Below are positions 54,786 to 63,833 of a stretch of 64,000 nucleotides of DNA, piece after piece. Position 1 is the first letter of the stretch; the number at the start of each line of letters is the position of its first letter. Both the position numbers and the translations under genes were made by a program. The stretch covers positions 972,601 through 1,036,600 of the forward strand of contig NC_088654.1 of assembly GCF_964019385.1 (NCBI RefSeq), in the 5' to 3' direction. Source of the stretch: Sycon ciliatum. Its lineage: Eukaryota; Porifera; Calcarea; Leucosolenida; Sycettidae. Below the pieces are notes generated by a model that did no database searches, was not told where the DNA came from, and saw only the letters and a list, made by a program, of their open reading frames with translations.

Positions 54786-55806
54786 CTACGTGGAGATAAC
54801 AATTTTAATATAGCTATGAATAGGATGAAGGCCGCAGACATCACGCAACTACGTTACTGTTGACATGTATTACTGTGTATTTTATAACACATTAATCCAG
54901 AGACCTCGGAGGGCAACAGCAAACCACTGCACAGAGATCTATGCCAGAAACGGCCAGGGACCGCGCGTTGTGGACAGTACCAACAGGAGGAGGGTCGAGC
55001 AGTATCATGAGTCAGTGAGTGAAGCGGATCTGGAGGAACAACTCCGCTCACGGGACGAGCAGCTAGCAAATGGGAGACAAGTGGTCTGTACTGAAACGGA
55101 GGATGGGACGGATGATCAGAGGATGGAAGAGGAATTGGATGACGAAACAGTTGGTGAGGAGACAGAGGACGAGGCAGATGATGGTGGTGATGATGATCGT
55201 GAGGATGACGAGCGGAACGAGGAAGAGGACGATGAGATGGACGAGTCGGAGTCGGGTGGGAAGGAGCGAGATGAGGCGGATGAATGTGTTGATCGTAAGA
55301 AGTCAGCTGTGTATCTACACTTGTTATCTCGTCCTGACTGTCTTGGTGTGTATGATGACTCTCATTTCTCTGTACTGTGTCGTGCGCGTTATGTCCAACA
55401 GTTGAAAGTCCTAGAGGCAGTTTGTATACGTATTCATAAGCCTGTTTTGTGTAAGCAGAAAGAGCACATTGTTGCACTGAAGTTGTATTCGTAGGTTGAC
55501 ACTTCGTTCAGTGCCTTCTCGCCTTTGGTTATGTAATCTTGTTACCTTTCTTGCGTTTCCTCTAGTGGTTTTATTGCATTTGTATCTTGATGTTATTTCT
55601 AACTCCTTTCTATTTACAGTACTTAACTTCAGTTTCTTTGGTTGTATCCTTAGTTCCGTTTTTTCCCACTGATGATAGGAACGAGAAAATCGATTCTGGG
55701 TTTTCAATAATATTTTTGTTATAAAATACACAGTAATACATGTCAAACAAGTAACGTAGTTGCGTGATGTCTGCGGTCTTCATCCTATTCATAGCTATAT
55801 TAAAAT
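54786..55806 (+). mobile_element. Penelope-like fragment bounded by about 95-bp inverted termini
   Basis: 54797-54893 (ATTTTAATATAGCTATGAAT through CTGTGTATTTTATAACA) is mirrored by 55716-55804. The terminal sequence also occurs at 20085-20165, 20870-20960 and 30750-30840. A hammerhead-like core (CTGATGATAGGAACGAGAAA) lies at about 55670-55690, near the right end. Inverted terminal arrangements are common for Penelope-like elements, so this need not be a DNA transposon. Confidence 0.65.
54865..55494 (+). pseudogene. Penelope-like C-terminal ORF with long acidic insert, 209 codons
   Basis: Begins in the terminal repeat (MYYCVFYN), then RPRRATANHCTEIY, then an Asp/Glu-rich stretch of about 80 residues (about 55100-55290). 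The conserved tail follows: KKSAVYLHLLSRPDC, HFSVLCRARYVQQLKVLEAV and LCKQKEHIVALKL. The tail equals the block at 54243-54480 and the arm fragments. RT and GIY-YIG cores are absent, so it is a 5'-truncated remnant although the frame is open. The same RPRR..TAN-acidic-SSVY.HLL layout recurs at 62330-62630. Confidence 0.6.
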
Positions 55807-55817
55807 AATAATAGTAA

Positions 55818-56095
55818 TGCAATTAAGAGTATAATAGATGCAGACATGGCCAGACAACTACGAGTTCATGGAATTTTAAGGATTTTTATGCTATTCATAA
55901 TCTATTTTCGTGTTCCGCTCATCAGTGAATAGTATCGGAACTGAGGGTACTGTGTACAAAAAAAGAACATTAAACAGCATAATTAAAAGTGCGAACATAA
56001 AAAAAAAAAAAACATGACAACATGACACAACACTTACATCTGATAACCAGCTACGAGAACAACTTTAGCGCTTCTTTTTGTTCACACTTATAATT
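55818..56095 (-). repeat. Dispersed repeat family B, copy 1 (with hammerhead-like motif)
   Basis: Shares GAGTATAATAGATGCAGACA, GGCCAGACAACTACGAGTTC and CATCTGATAACCAGCTACGA with 59492-59850 and, inverted, with 58346-58540. It is interrupted at 56095 by the 476-bp array. Confidence 0.8.
55891..55932 (-). ncRNA. Hammerhead-like motif, family B copy 1
   Basis: Minus strand: stem I CTATTCA/TGAATAG (7 perfect pairs), CTGATGA, stem II GCG-GAA-CAC with a central C-A mismatch, GAAA, short stem III around TAGA, and TTA as cleavage triplet. Core nucleotides are all present; the stem II mismatch may weaken it. Confidence 0.5.
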
Positions 56096-56234
56096 ATGAA
56101 GTTGATTGTTCCAACTAGGAACACACGCTTCTTGCCGAACTTGACACTTGACTGACTCACGACTGCCAACCGGAGCACACGACGAGCACGTCGCACCTTC
56201 CACTCGGCAAACCTGCAAGAAAGCACCACTCCCT

Positions 56235-56280
56235 GCTCAATACACGGTGTTTCGGGGAATTCACCCCTCATCAGTTGAGC
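56235..56280 (-). ncRNA. Type I hammerhead ribozyme, array unit 1
   Basis: Minus strand, 5' to 3': stem I GCTCAA; CTGATGA; stem II GGGG-TGAATT-CCCC; GAA; stem III ACA-CCG-TGT; cleavage after A of GTA; stem I TTGAGC. All invariant core bases are present and every stem pairs. Cleavage is predicted between 56241 and 56240. Confidence 0.9.
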
Positions 56281-56710
56281 TTGAGTAGGCTGAGGAAGAT
56301 TGTGCCTGAAAAGCACCACTTATATACTGCTCTCCAAGCCAAACCATCACCAGGGATACAAACTTACAGAGACGCTTTGTTTCCAGCGCGACGAACACCT
56401 CGTGAAGCTCCAGGTAGCAGCGTGAGTCAGAGTCGCTCATGGAGTTGTGATAAACAGACGTTGAGAGCCAGTATAGCTATTCGCAACGCTGTCACCTCCA
56501 ACAACTAGTCGCACGTCCGCGTGAGGGACAACAATACGAACTTAGAAGTTGCGACTTCGGCGGTAATAGTCATGAAGTTGATTGTTCCAACTAGGAACAC
56601 ACGCTTCTTGCCGAACTTGACACTTGACTGACTCACGACTGCCATCCGGAGCACACGACGAGCACGTCGCACCTTCCACTCGGCAAACCTGCAAGAAAGC
56701 ACCACTCCCT

Positions 56711-56756
56711 GCTCAATACACGGTGTTTCGGGGAATTCACCCCTCATCAGTTGAGC
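56711..56756 (-). ncRNA. Type I hammerhead ribozyme, array unit 2
   Basis: Identical to the unit 1 ribozyme, 476 bp away. Confidence 0.9.
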
Positions 56757-57186
56757 TTGAGTAGGCTGAGGAAGATTGTGCCTGAAAAGCACCACTTATA
56801 TACTGCTCTCCAAGCCAAACCATCACCAGGGATACAAACTTACAGAGACGCTTTGTTTCCAGCGCGACGAACACCTCGTGAAGCTCCAGGTAGCAGCGTG
56901 AGTCAGAGTCGCTCATGGAGTTGTGATAAACAGACGTTGAGAGCCAGTATAGCTATTCGCAACGCTGTCACCTCCAACAACTAGTCGCACGTCCGCGTGA
57001 GGGACAACAATACGAACTTAGAAGTTGCGACTTCGGCGGTAATAGTCATGAAGTTGATTGTTCCAACTAGGAACACACGCTTCTTGCCGAACTTGACACT
57101 TGACTGACTCACGACTGCCATCCGGAGCACACGACGAGCACGTCGCACCTTCCACTCGGCAAACCTGCAAGAAAGCACCACTCCCT

Positions 57187-57232
57187 GATCAATACACGGT
57201 GTTTCGGGGAATTCACCCCTCATCAGTTGAGC
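57187..57232 (-). ncRNA. Type I hammerhead ribozyme, array unit 3
   Basis: Same as unit 1 except one stem I change (GATCAA for GCTCAA on plus), which breaks one of six stem I pairs. Activity may be lower. Confidence 0.85.
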
Positions 57233-57662
57233 TTGAGTAGGCTGAGGAAGATTGTGCCTGAAAAGCACCACTTATATACTGCTCTCCAAGCCAAACCATC
57301 ACCAGGGATACAAACTTACAGAGACGCTTTGTTTCCAGCGCGACGAACACCTCGTGAAGCTCCAGGTAGCAGCGTTAGTCAGAGTCGCTCATGGAGTTGT
57401 GATAAAGAGACGTTGAGAGCCAGTATAGCTATTCGCAACGCTGTCACCTCCAACAACTAGTCGCACGTCCGCGTGAGGGACAATAATACGAACTTAGAAG
57501 TTGCGACTTCGGCGGCAATAGTCATGAAGTTGATTGTTCCAACTAGGAACACACGCTTCTTGCCGAACTTGACACTTGACTGACTCTCGACTGCCATCCG
57601 GAGCACACGACGAGCACGTCGCACCTTCCACTCGGCAAACCTGCAAGAAAGCACCACTCCCT

Positions 57663-57708
57663 GCTCAATACACGGTGTTTCGGGGAATTCACCCCTCATC
57701 AGTTGAGC
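57663..57708 (-). ncRNA. Type I hammerhead ribozyme, array unit 4
   Basis: Same sequence as unit 1, all pairs intact. Confidence 0.9.
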
Positions 57709-58156
57709 TTGAGTAGGCTGAGGAAGATTGTGCCTGAAAAGCACCACTTATATACTGCTCTCCAGGCCAAACCATCACCAGGGATACAAACTTACAGAGA
57801 CGCTTTGTTTCCAGCGCGACGAACACCTCGTGAAGCTCCAGGTAGCAGCGTTAGTCAGAGTCGCTCATGGAGTTGTGATAAAGAGACGTTGAGAGCCAGT
57901 ATAGCTATTCGCAACGCTGTCACCTCCAACAAGTAGTCGCACGTCCGCGTGAGGGACAATAATACGAACTTAGAAGTTGCGACTTCGGCGGTAATAGTCA
58001 TGGAGTTGATTGTTCCAACTAGGAACACACGCTTCTTGCCGAACTTGACACTTGACTTACTCACGACTGCCATCCGGAGCACACGACGAGCACGTCGCAC
58101 CTTCCACTCCGCAAACCTGCAAGAAAGCACCACTCCCTGCTCAATACACGATGTTT

Positions 58157-58345
58157 CTCCCTGTGTATTGAGCAGGGAGTGGTGCTTTCTTGCAGGTTTG
58201 CCGAGTGGAAGGTGCGACGTGCTCCTCGTGTGCTCCGGATGGCAGTCGTGAGTCAGTCAAGTGTCAAGTTCGGCAAGAAGCGTGTGTTCCTAGTTGGAAC
58301 AATCAACTTCATGACTATTACCGCCGAAGTCGCAACTTCTAAGCT
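58157..58345 (+). repeat. Inverted partial unit closing the 476-bp array
   Basis: From TGTGTATTGAGCAGGG it runs as the reverse complement of the first part of the unit, down to TCATGACTATTACCGCCGAAG and CAACTTCTAAG. The array therefore ends in a head-to-head junction. The switch falls inside the hammerhead, within about ten bases of the predicted cleavage site, and destroys the fifth ribozyme. Confidence 0.92.
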
Positions 58346-58584
58346 CGTACTTTTAATATGCTGTTATAAAATTTTCTTTTTTGTACACAGTACCCTTAGT
58401 TCCAATACTTTTCACTGATGAGTGGAACACGAAAATCGATTTTGAATAACATAAAAATCCTTAAAAATCCTTAAACATTCCATGAACTCGTTGTTGTCTG
58501 GCCATGTCTGCATCTATTATACTCTTAATTGCACTAATAAAATTGCTTACTCCACGCCGACTCTTTAAAATTAATAATGATAGT
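58346..58584 (+). repeat. Dispersed repeat family B, inverted copy
   Basis: Reverse complement of 55818-55985: GTACACAGTACCC, CGAAAATCGATTTTGAATAA, ATGAACTCGTTGTTGTCTGG and TGTCTGCATCTATTATACTC. It then gives CTAATAAAATTGCTTACTCC as at 59858. The 476-bp array is thus bracketed by family B copies in opposite orientation. Confidence 0.8.
58409..58449 (+). ncRNA. Hammerhead-like motif, family B inverted copy
   Basis: Plus strand: TTCA stem I (4 pairs with TGAA), CTGATGA, stem II GTG-GAA-CAC (perfect), GAAA, stem III AA/TT around TCGA, and TTT as cleavage triplet. Stem II is intact here, while stem I is shorter than in copy 1. Confidence 0.5.
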
Positions 58585-58830
58585 AATTAGAGATGTAGAA
58601 AAGAAAAGCACATATGGATACGAGTTAAGAGTAACTCTCCATCACTGTAACTGGATACTCTATACAGTCAGAATGTGCAATAACTAGGCACAAAACTGAC
58701 AGAGTACTGAGTCATTCGACGTCCTGACACCTAGCTTCAACACATCTCCGTAGCGCTAACCGACTAACTGGTCTTTTCATAACCTTGAACCTTCCAAGTT
58801 GGAAGGCTGTCAGTTAGCGCTACGGATTTC
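58585..58830 (+). repeat. Dispersed repeat family A with flanking palindrome
   Basis: CATATGGATACGAGTTAAGA, CTCCATCACTGTAACTGG and ACGTCCTGACACCTAGC as in the other copies. It ends with CGTAGCGCTAACCGAC at 58751 and its inverted counterpart around AACCTTCCAAGTTGGAAGG (58789-58807), then GTCAGTTAGCGCTACGGA. Confidence 0.8.
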
Positions 58831-59470
58831 TTTGTTTCAGCTGGATACACAGCCCAGGACGAGATCATGTCACCGATATCACTGGGATTCACTGTGGATC
58901 CAAATGATTTCGGAAGAACTCAGGGACACGTCCGTGGAAATCCGTTTTGGGAACCGACCCTGCGATTTTATGAAACATTGTACGGGAATTGGATAAAATA
59001 CACGTTTTTCCGGAACAAAATGGAGCAATATATCGAGTTTCTTGTGCCAGGCTGGGCAAAATATCGAAGATTTCGCAGCAACATTTTGCGGCAAAATATC
59101 GAGGCGAGCGGAGCAGAATCTGCATGGGCCTACTGCGGAATCCAGCCCGCGCCGCGATAGCGAATGTGTAAGAAAAAGTTTAAAAAATGTCTTTCTTTTT
59201 CCTTTTTTTCCTTTTTTTTCTTTCTCATGATCACTGGACGAACTGCTTCATCATATCCGGAGCATAACTAAGCGGATAATGCTCCGGAAATGTTCGTATA
59301 ATGTTAATCATAATGCTCCAAAAACTATCTTATAAGTATCTATTATTGCTAGATTAAAGAGGTCAATATATGAAATATAGAACGAATGAAAGACCGAGGT
59401 CCGCCGAGGTCTTTTACGAGGTCCATATTTCATTATATTGACCGATTATGAGGGCAATAATAGATTTATC
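58831..59470. other. No supported gene
   Basis: A 97-codon plus frame (58867-59160) has no recognised motif. 59340-59450 contains a small inverted repeat around GACCGAGGTCCGCCGAGGTC, with TGAAATATA/TATTTCA arms. Pyrimidine-rich DNA lies at 59190-59225. Confidence 0.35.
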
Positions 59471-59474
59471 ACGA

Positions 59475-59900
59475 CATAGCATATCATTAGTGCAATTAGG
59501 AGTATAATCGATGCAGACACGGCCAGACAACAACGAGTTCATGGAAATTTAAAGGATTTTTATGTTATTCAAAATCGATTTTCGTGTTCCGCTCATCAGT
59601 GAATAGTATCGGAACTGAGGGTACTGTGTACAAAAATAGAACATTTTATAACAGCATAATTAATTAAAAGTGTGAACAACAAAGGAAGTGCTACAGCATT
59701 ACATAATAGGTGTCAAACATAGTGCTAACGTATATAACTGAGTGCAGCCACAAAGCAAGAGGTGATACAGTGCAACATGACACAACATTTACATCTGATA
59801 ACCAGCTACGAGAACAACTTTAGCGCGACTACATGCTTCTTTTGTTTACAAAGAACAGTTGCACTAATAAAATTGCTTTCTCCACGCCGACTCTTTACAT
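59475..59900 (-). repeat. Dispersed repeat family B, uninterrupted copy
   Basis: Carries in one piece the sequence that at 55818-56095 is cut by the 476-bp array: GGTACTGTGTACAAAAATAG, CATCTGATAACCAGCTACGA, TTTAGCGCGACTACATGCTT. It ends CTAATAAAATTGCTTTCTCC. It works as the empty-site reference for the array insertion. Confidence 0.78.
59565..59606 (-). ncRNA. Hammerhead-like motif, family B copy 3
   Basis: Minus strand: stem I of about six pairs (TATTCA/TGAATA), CTGATGA, stem II GCG-GAA-CAC with one mismatch, GAAA, stem III around TCGA and a TTT cleavage triplet. Confidence 0.45.
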
Positions 59901-60430
59901 AGCATATCTATAACTGTTTTTGCTTTGCTATAGGAAGAAAGGAATACTATTCTAATAGTATAATAGTATGTACATATGCCGTTTACATTGGACATTACTT
60001 CTGTGTAAACCGAAGTTTTCAGTTGTCTCTTGTAGTATGTTCCCCAAGTTCTTTGACTGAGAATCTGACAGTTTTGGTTCAAATCCCAGCATTTGGCTTC
60101 AGATTTTTCTTCTTTTATTTATTTATTTATTGCAGCATCGCATAGCACAGTGAGAACACCGGCCAATACAAAGAGAGAGGGTGTTAGCCAACCACGGCAA
60201 GGAAGGGAGAAGGGGAGGAGAAGAAAAAAGGAACCGGCATGGATAAGTAGTGATTGCAACAAATTGAGAAACGCAAAATCAAAGTCAAGGCGCGACAAGG
60301 CTCTTAAAAAGGCGGAGGGAAGAAAGGTCCTTAGCTTCTTGGGGAAGTGCCAGCCACGCAGAGTACGCAGTTCTGATTTTTTTCTAAGTTGGGGAAAAAG
60401 TTCTAAGTCCTCGGGCTAAGTGGTCAATAA
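59901..60430. other. Weak tRNA-like B box; otherwise no gene
   Basis: 60072-60083 (GGTTCAAATCCC) is a good B-box match in a region with possible T-arm pairing, but no A box at the right distance is convincing. It may be a SINE fragment. A 108-codon plus frame (60093-60419) is basic and low in complexity, without a domain. Confidence 0.35.
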
Positions 60431-61500
60431 TAAGTGGTCAATATAAGCGGTCAATATAATGCTGATATTTGACCGCTTAGAGATCACAAGTTTCTGTGGG
60501 GGTCAATAATAAGAGAGTGATAATGCTGAATATAATGCTTCAACACGGGTTATAATGCTCTTGGTTTGAAACAAAAATGGAAGAAAGGCTGCGCATTGTC
60601 AAACTTCCAGGAAAGGATGCATTTAGTCGATCTGCCTCTGAAGCTGCTACAATATCTCTTACGAGCTCCACCACTTCTTAGCACTATAAGACAAGATCGC
60701 GTCTCGATTGGCTGCTCTCCATTGCAAATTTGATGCAGAGCTGTGGCTGAAAAGTGGGTGTGTGAAATCTTTTTCCTTGTTAATACATGTAGTGAATGGT
60801 GAAACCATTATTGCTGGTGATCATTTGGATGCTGGAAGCTTATCATGGGAAAAGGTATTCCTACCTGCAGACAAGCTGTCACTCCTTCCACTCGGTGAAA
60901 AATGCCTTCATCTGAAACAGCTCACGTGAGGCCAGTTCCTGAGAGACAACCTCAGATCGAGATCCCTCCCATTTGCAGAACTCCTGACAACACGTGGTCA
61001 GAAGTTATTTTGCCGCTCCACATCATCTGCTTGCCGCTGGCTGTCTCCTTCCCCTGAGGTTGCGTGGAGACAAAGGGTTTGCCACAATACCCTTCTTTTC
61101 TGACAGCACTTGACTGTAGCGCTTGCATTACAATCGTCCACGAGGAACTGTACGTGCTTCACAAGGAAAGTAAAACACGCGATGCTGAGCACTCATATCG
61201 ACTTGGTACTGCGTCCATGGAAAATTCTACTTCTTTTCGAGCCTGCTGAGCTGGACTCGGCAAAGGCAGTTATTTGGAACATGCTCTTTCTGTTTATAGC
61301 CGCTCCTTTATCCAGGTTCAAATTTATTAATGGATCCGTGTTTACTTCAGTATCGCTAGAGATGCTATGTCCAGAGACTGTGGCATAAAAAGAAAACTCC
61401 TCTTCATCTGGTAACCGCAATCAATGAAACTAGCTGAACCGACATTTGTGTACTTTATTCATGCAATGTAAAAACGGTGGACACGATGTGCAATAAAACG
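60431..61500. other. No supported gene
   Basis: A 73-codon plus frame (60708-60929) and a 92-codon one (61110-61388) have protein-like composition but no motif I recognise, and their frames do not join. They could be pieces of a decayed transposon protein. A short TATAATGC-containing inverted repeat lies at 60425-60480. Confidence 0.35.
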
Positions 61501-61537
61501 ATGAAAATATGAAGAAATGGTGTAGGTATAAAATATG

Positions 61538-61575
61538 GATTCAAACAAGTTTTCGTACAACACTCATCAGGAATC
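61538..61575 (-). ncRNA. Third hammerhead-like motif
   Basis: Minus strand: stem I GATTC/GAATC (5 pairs), CTGATGA, stem II GTG-TTG-TAC (with one G-T pair), GAAA, stem III AAC/GTT with a very short loop, and TTT as cleavage triplet. The sequence is unrelated to the other two hammerhead families in its stems. Such motifs are known from Penelope-like element termini. The tight stem III loop makes it less certain. Confidence 0.45.
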
Positions 61576-62236
61576 GTCGTTGTACTGAAGGACACTGAAA
61601 CAAAAATTGAACTATTATAGAAAATCTAAGTTAGAGAAATAACACTAAGAGCAACAGCAGTGAAATTTACAAGTGTGAATTTTAACAATCAAAGCGAGAA
61701 ATGAACAAAGGAGAAAGAAAGGAAAGACAACGTGATAACACATAACAGCAGTCCCTTACACCTTGAATATTAACGGCCAAGCTTGGCCGCACTAAACACG
61801 ACACAGACTCAGTTCAGCACCTGAACGCACGCATCAAACAACACACACCACGTCATATACTTCCACCTTGCGCACAACAACAAAGACCGAAGCGAGGGCG
61901 ACCTAGAAAACAACTATTAACCACACAGTCGTTGCCTACACAACCCGCGGATCCTGGCTCACAGACTGTGCTTGCTCCGCCGTCGCTGGTGGCGGTGGTG
62001 GAGGAGAATGGGCGTGGTGGCTAATCGGGTCGGCTTGTGCCGCCGCCTTTGCTCCGGCCGTCGGTGGTTCTTTCGTCAGTGCCCCCGGCGGCTTTGGCTG
62101 AGGCGGTGCCGCTGGCGGTCCCGGTCCCACTGCCTCCTCCTGATCCTCCGCCATCGGTTCTTGCGGCGGTGGAGCTTGCCAGTTGCAGACCGCAAGCAAC
62201 ACTGACAGCTGCATTAACACTGCAAATGCCGACTCA
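61576..62236. other. No supported gene; proline/glycine-rich low-complexity DNA
   Basis: 61960-62200 is a GC-rich CCG/GGTGG-type stretch with long open frames on both strands (for example the 115-codon minus frame 62283-61936 with PPPPP runs). These reflect composition more than selection. Confidence 0.4.
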
Positions 62237-62640
62237 AAAATACCCACCTTGCATATCAGTAGCTCCCACACCAACACCAACAACGCAATCTACAGCAACC
62301 ACAACGAATCCCCCATCCAAGCCCCTAATTGAGAGACCAAGACGATCAACAGCGAACTACAACAGAAGCTACGCACTCAGCGGACAAGGGCGAAAGGAGG
62401 GATGTGATGGCAGGGTGACGGCCAAGTTGAGTTCAATGGACCCTGTCAGGCGGGATGGACGAGACAGAGAGAGTACAGTGGAAGCGGAGGATGGAACGGA
62501 CGGCGGAGGGAGCAGTGTTGGGAGTGATGGTGAGGATGCCGGTGAGAGTGTTAGTGTTGTGCGTAGGTTTCGTGGTAGCAAGTCTTCAGTGTACAATCAT
62601 CTGTTGGCTAGTCCTGATTGTTGCAATTGCGTCGAGTTCT
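62237..62640 (+). pseudogene. Penelope-like fragment, truncated by a LINE insertion
   Basis: Part of a 227-codon open frame (62037-62720). It reads RPRRSTANYNRSYALSGQGR, an acidic/Gly-Ser stretch and then SKSSVYNHLLASPDC, parallel to the ORF at 54865-55494. The homology stops at about 62635, where LINE RT coding begins in another frame. Thus only the region upstream of the final C-terminal block is left. Confidence 0.55.
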
Positions 62641-63830
62641 GGCTAGACTGGATATATCAAAGGCATCGGGACCGGATGAAATATCTGCCCGGGTGCTCAA
62701 GGAGTAAGCCAAAGAAATAGCTTCACCACTGTGTCAGCTGTTTTCCCTCTGCTTTCGGCGAGGCATTCAACCCAAGATGTGGAAAACGGCAAACGTGGCT
62801 CCTATCCACAAAAAGACTTCGCGTTCTGTGCTCAAGAACTACCGCCCTGTTTCGTTGCTGAGCATCATCTCGAAGGTGATGGAGACTATTGTGAACAGCC
62901 AGGTTACAAACCTTCTGGAACACCATCAGCTCCTCACCTCCCACCAGTTTGGTTTCAGGAGAAGATTGGGTACATCTGATGCTCTGCAGGTTCGGCATCA
63001 TGCCTGGGTTAATGCTGTCGGGCGAAATGGCGCAGCTCGTATCCTCGCTGTTGATATTGCTGGGGCATTTGATCGCGTGTCCCATGTTGGTGTCCTCCAT
63101 AAGGCACGTAATGCAGGAATCACTGGGCCACTCCACACATGGCTGTCGTCGTACCTGTCATCACGTTCATTACGATACTTGGTGGGTGGCTATACGTCTA
63201 CCCAGTACCCCATAGCTACGGGCGTTCCCCAAGGCAGCATACTCGGCCCGACACTGTTTTTACTGTACGTAAATGATGCACCCTCTGTTCTGCTGGATGA
63301 TGCCCAGCTGAAGGCATACGCAGACGACACCACACTTTACTCCATTGTGTCGAATGGCAGCGCGGCAGGTGCAGCGCACTCACTGCAAAATTTACTGTCA
63401 ATCGATCGGCTGCATAACTGGGGCCAGAAATGAAAGATTGCATTTGAGCCCACCAAGTCCCAGGCAATGACTGCAACGCTCCGAAGAGCTGACTTACACC
63501 TCCCACCAATCGTGTTTGGCGGAATACAAGTCCCCGAGGCAAACTCGATCACCCTCCTAGGCGTCCTCTTTAACCAGAAGCTGTCTTTTGGGGAGCACCT
63601 CCGGTCTGTTGCAACCCGGGCAAGGCAGCGACATGGTCTTTTGCGCCGGTCAGCTCATCTTCTCCCTCCGGCTGGGCGCATAACAGTGTACAAAGCATTC
63701 GTTCGTCCGCTGCTGGAGTACGCCCCACTTATCTGGATTTTTTTGACAATGCAACCCAATTACTGTGGAAAGGTCACAACAATAAGAGACAAGATCAAAA
63801 GGAAAGCTTTACAATAATAATAATAATAAT
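62641..63830 (+). pseudogene. LINE reverse transcriptase remnant (5'-truncated)
   Basis: Begins in the RT at ISKASGPDEISARVLKE, then an in-frame stop. A 218-codon frame (62777-63433) follows with NYRPVSLLSIISKV, AVDIAGAFDRVSH, GVPQGSILGP and the catalytic AYADDTTLYS. A second stop (63431-63433) separates the continuation (TLLGVLFNQKLSFGEHL, VYKAFVRPLLEYAPLIW), which breaks off at about 63780. An AAT tail follows (63811-63833). Two stops and a truncated C-terminus make it non-functional. Jockey/CR1-group by motif order. Confidence 0.88.
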
Positions 63831-63833
63831 AAA

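Larger units (their letters stand above)
56096..58156 (-). repeat. 476-bp tandem array with hammerhead ribozymes (retrozyme-like)
   Basis: Four complete units (starts 56096, 56572, 57048, 57524) and a partial fifth (58000-58156), over 98% alike by eye. Each complete unit has a type I hammerhead on the minus strand, so a minus-strand multimer would self-cleave into 476-nt monomers. Frames of 77 (plus) and 84-96 codons (minus) are carried passively. Dispersed fragments occur at 12640-12870 and 22773-22912. This is the known architecture of hammerhead satellites and animal retrozymes. Confidence 0.95.

Noticed and set aside
54854-55477. 207-codon minus frame with His/Pro-rich stretch
   Set aside because: Antisense of the acidic Penelope-like ORF; His/Pro runs are the complement of Asp/Glu-rich codons.
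55665-55700. Functional hammerhead at the right end of the Penelope-like element
   Set aside because: CTGATGA and GAAA are present, but TAG/CGA cannot form stem II. Noted only as a degraded motif.
56065-58133. Repeated 77-96-codon proteins in the 476-bp array
   Set aside because: The frames overlap the hammerhead and each other. The family is best explained as non-coding ribozyme repeats.
61936-62283. Proline-rich 115-codon protein on minus
   Set aside because: GC-rich low-complexity DNA gives open frames on both strands; no support beyond length.
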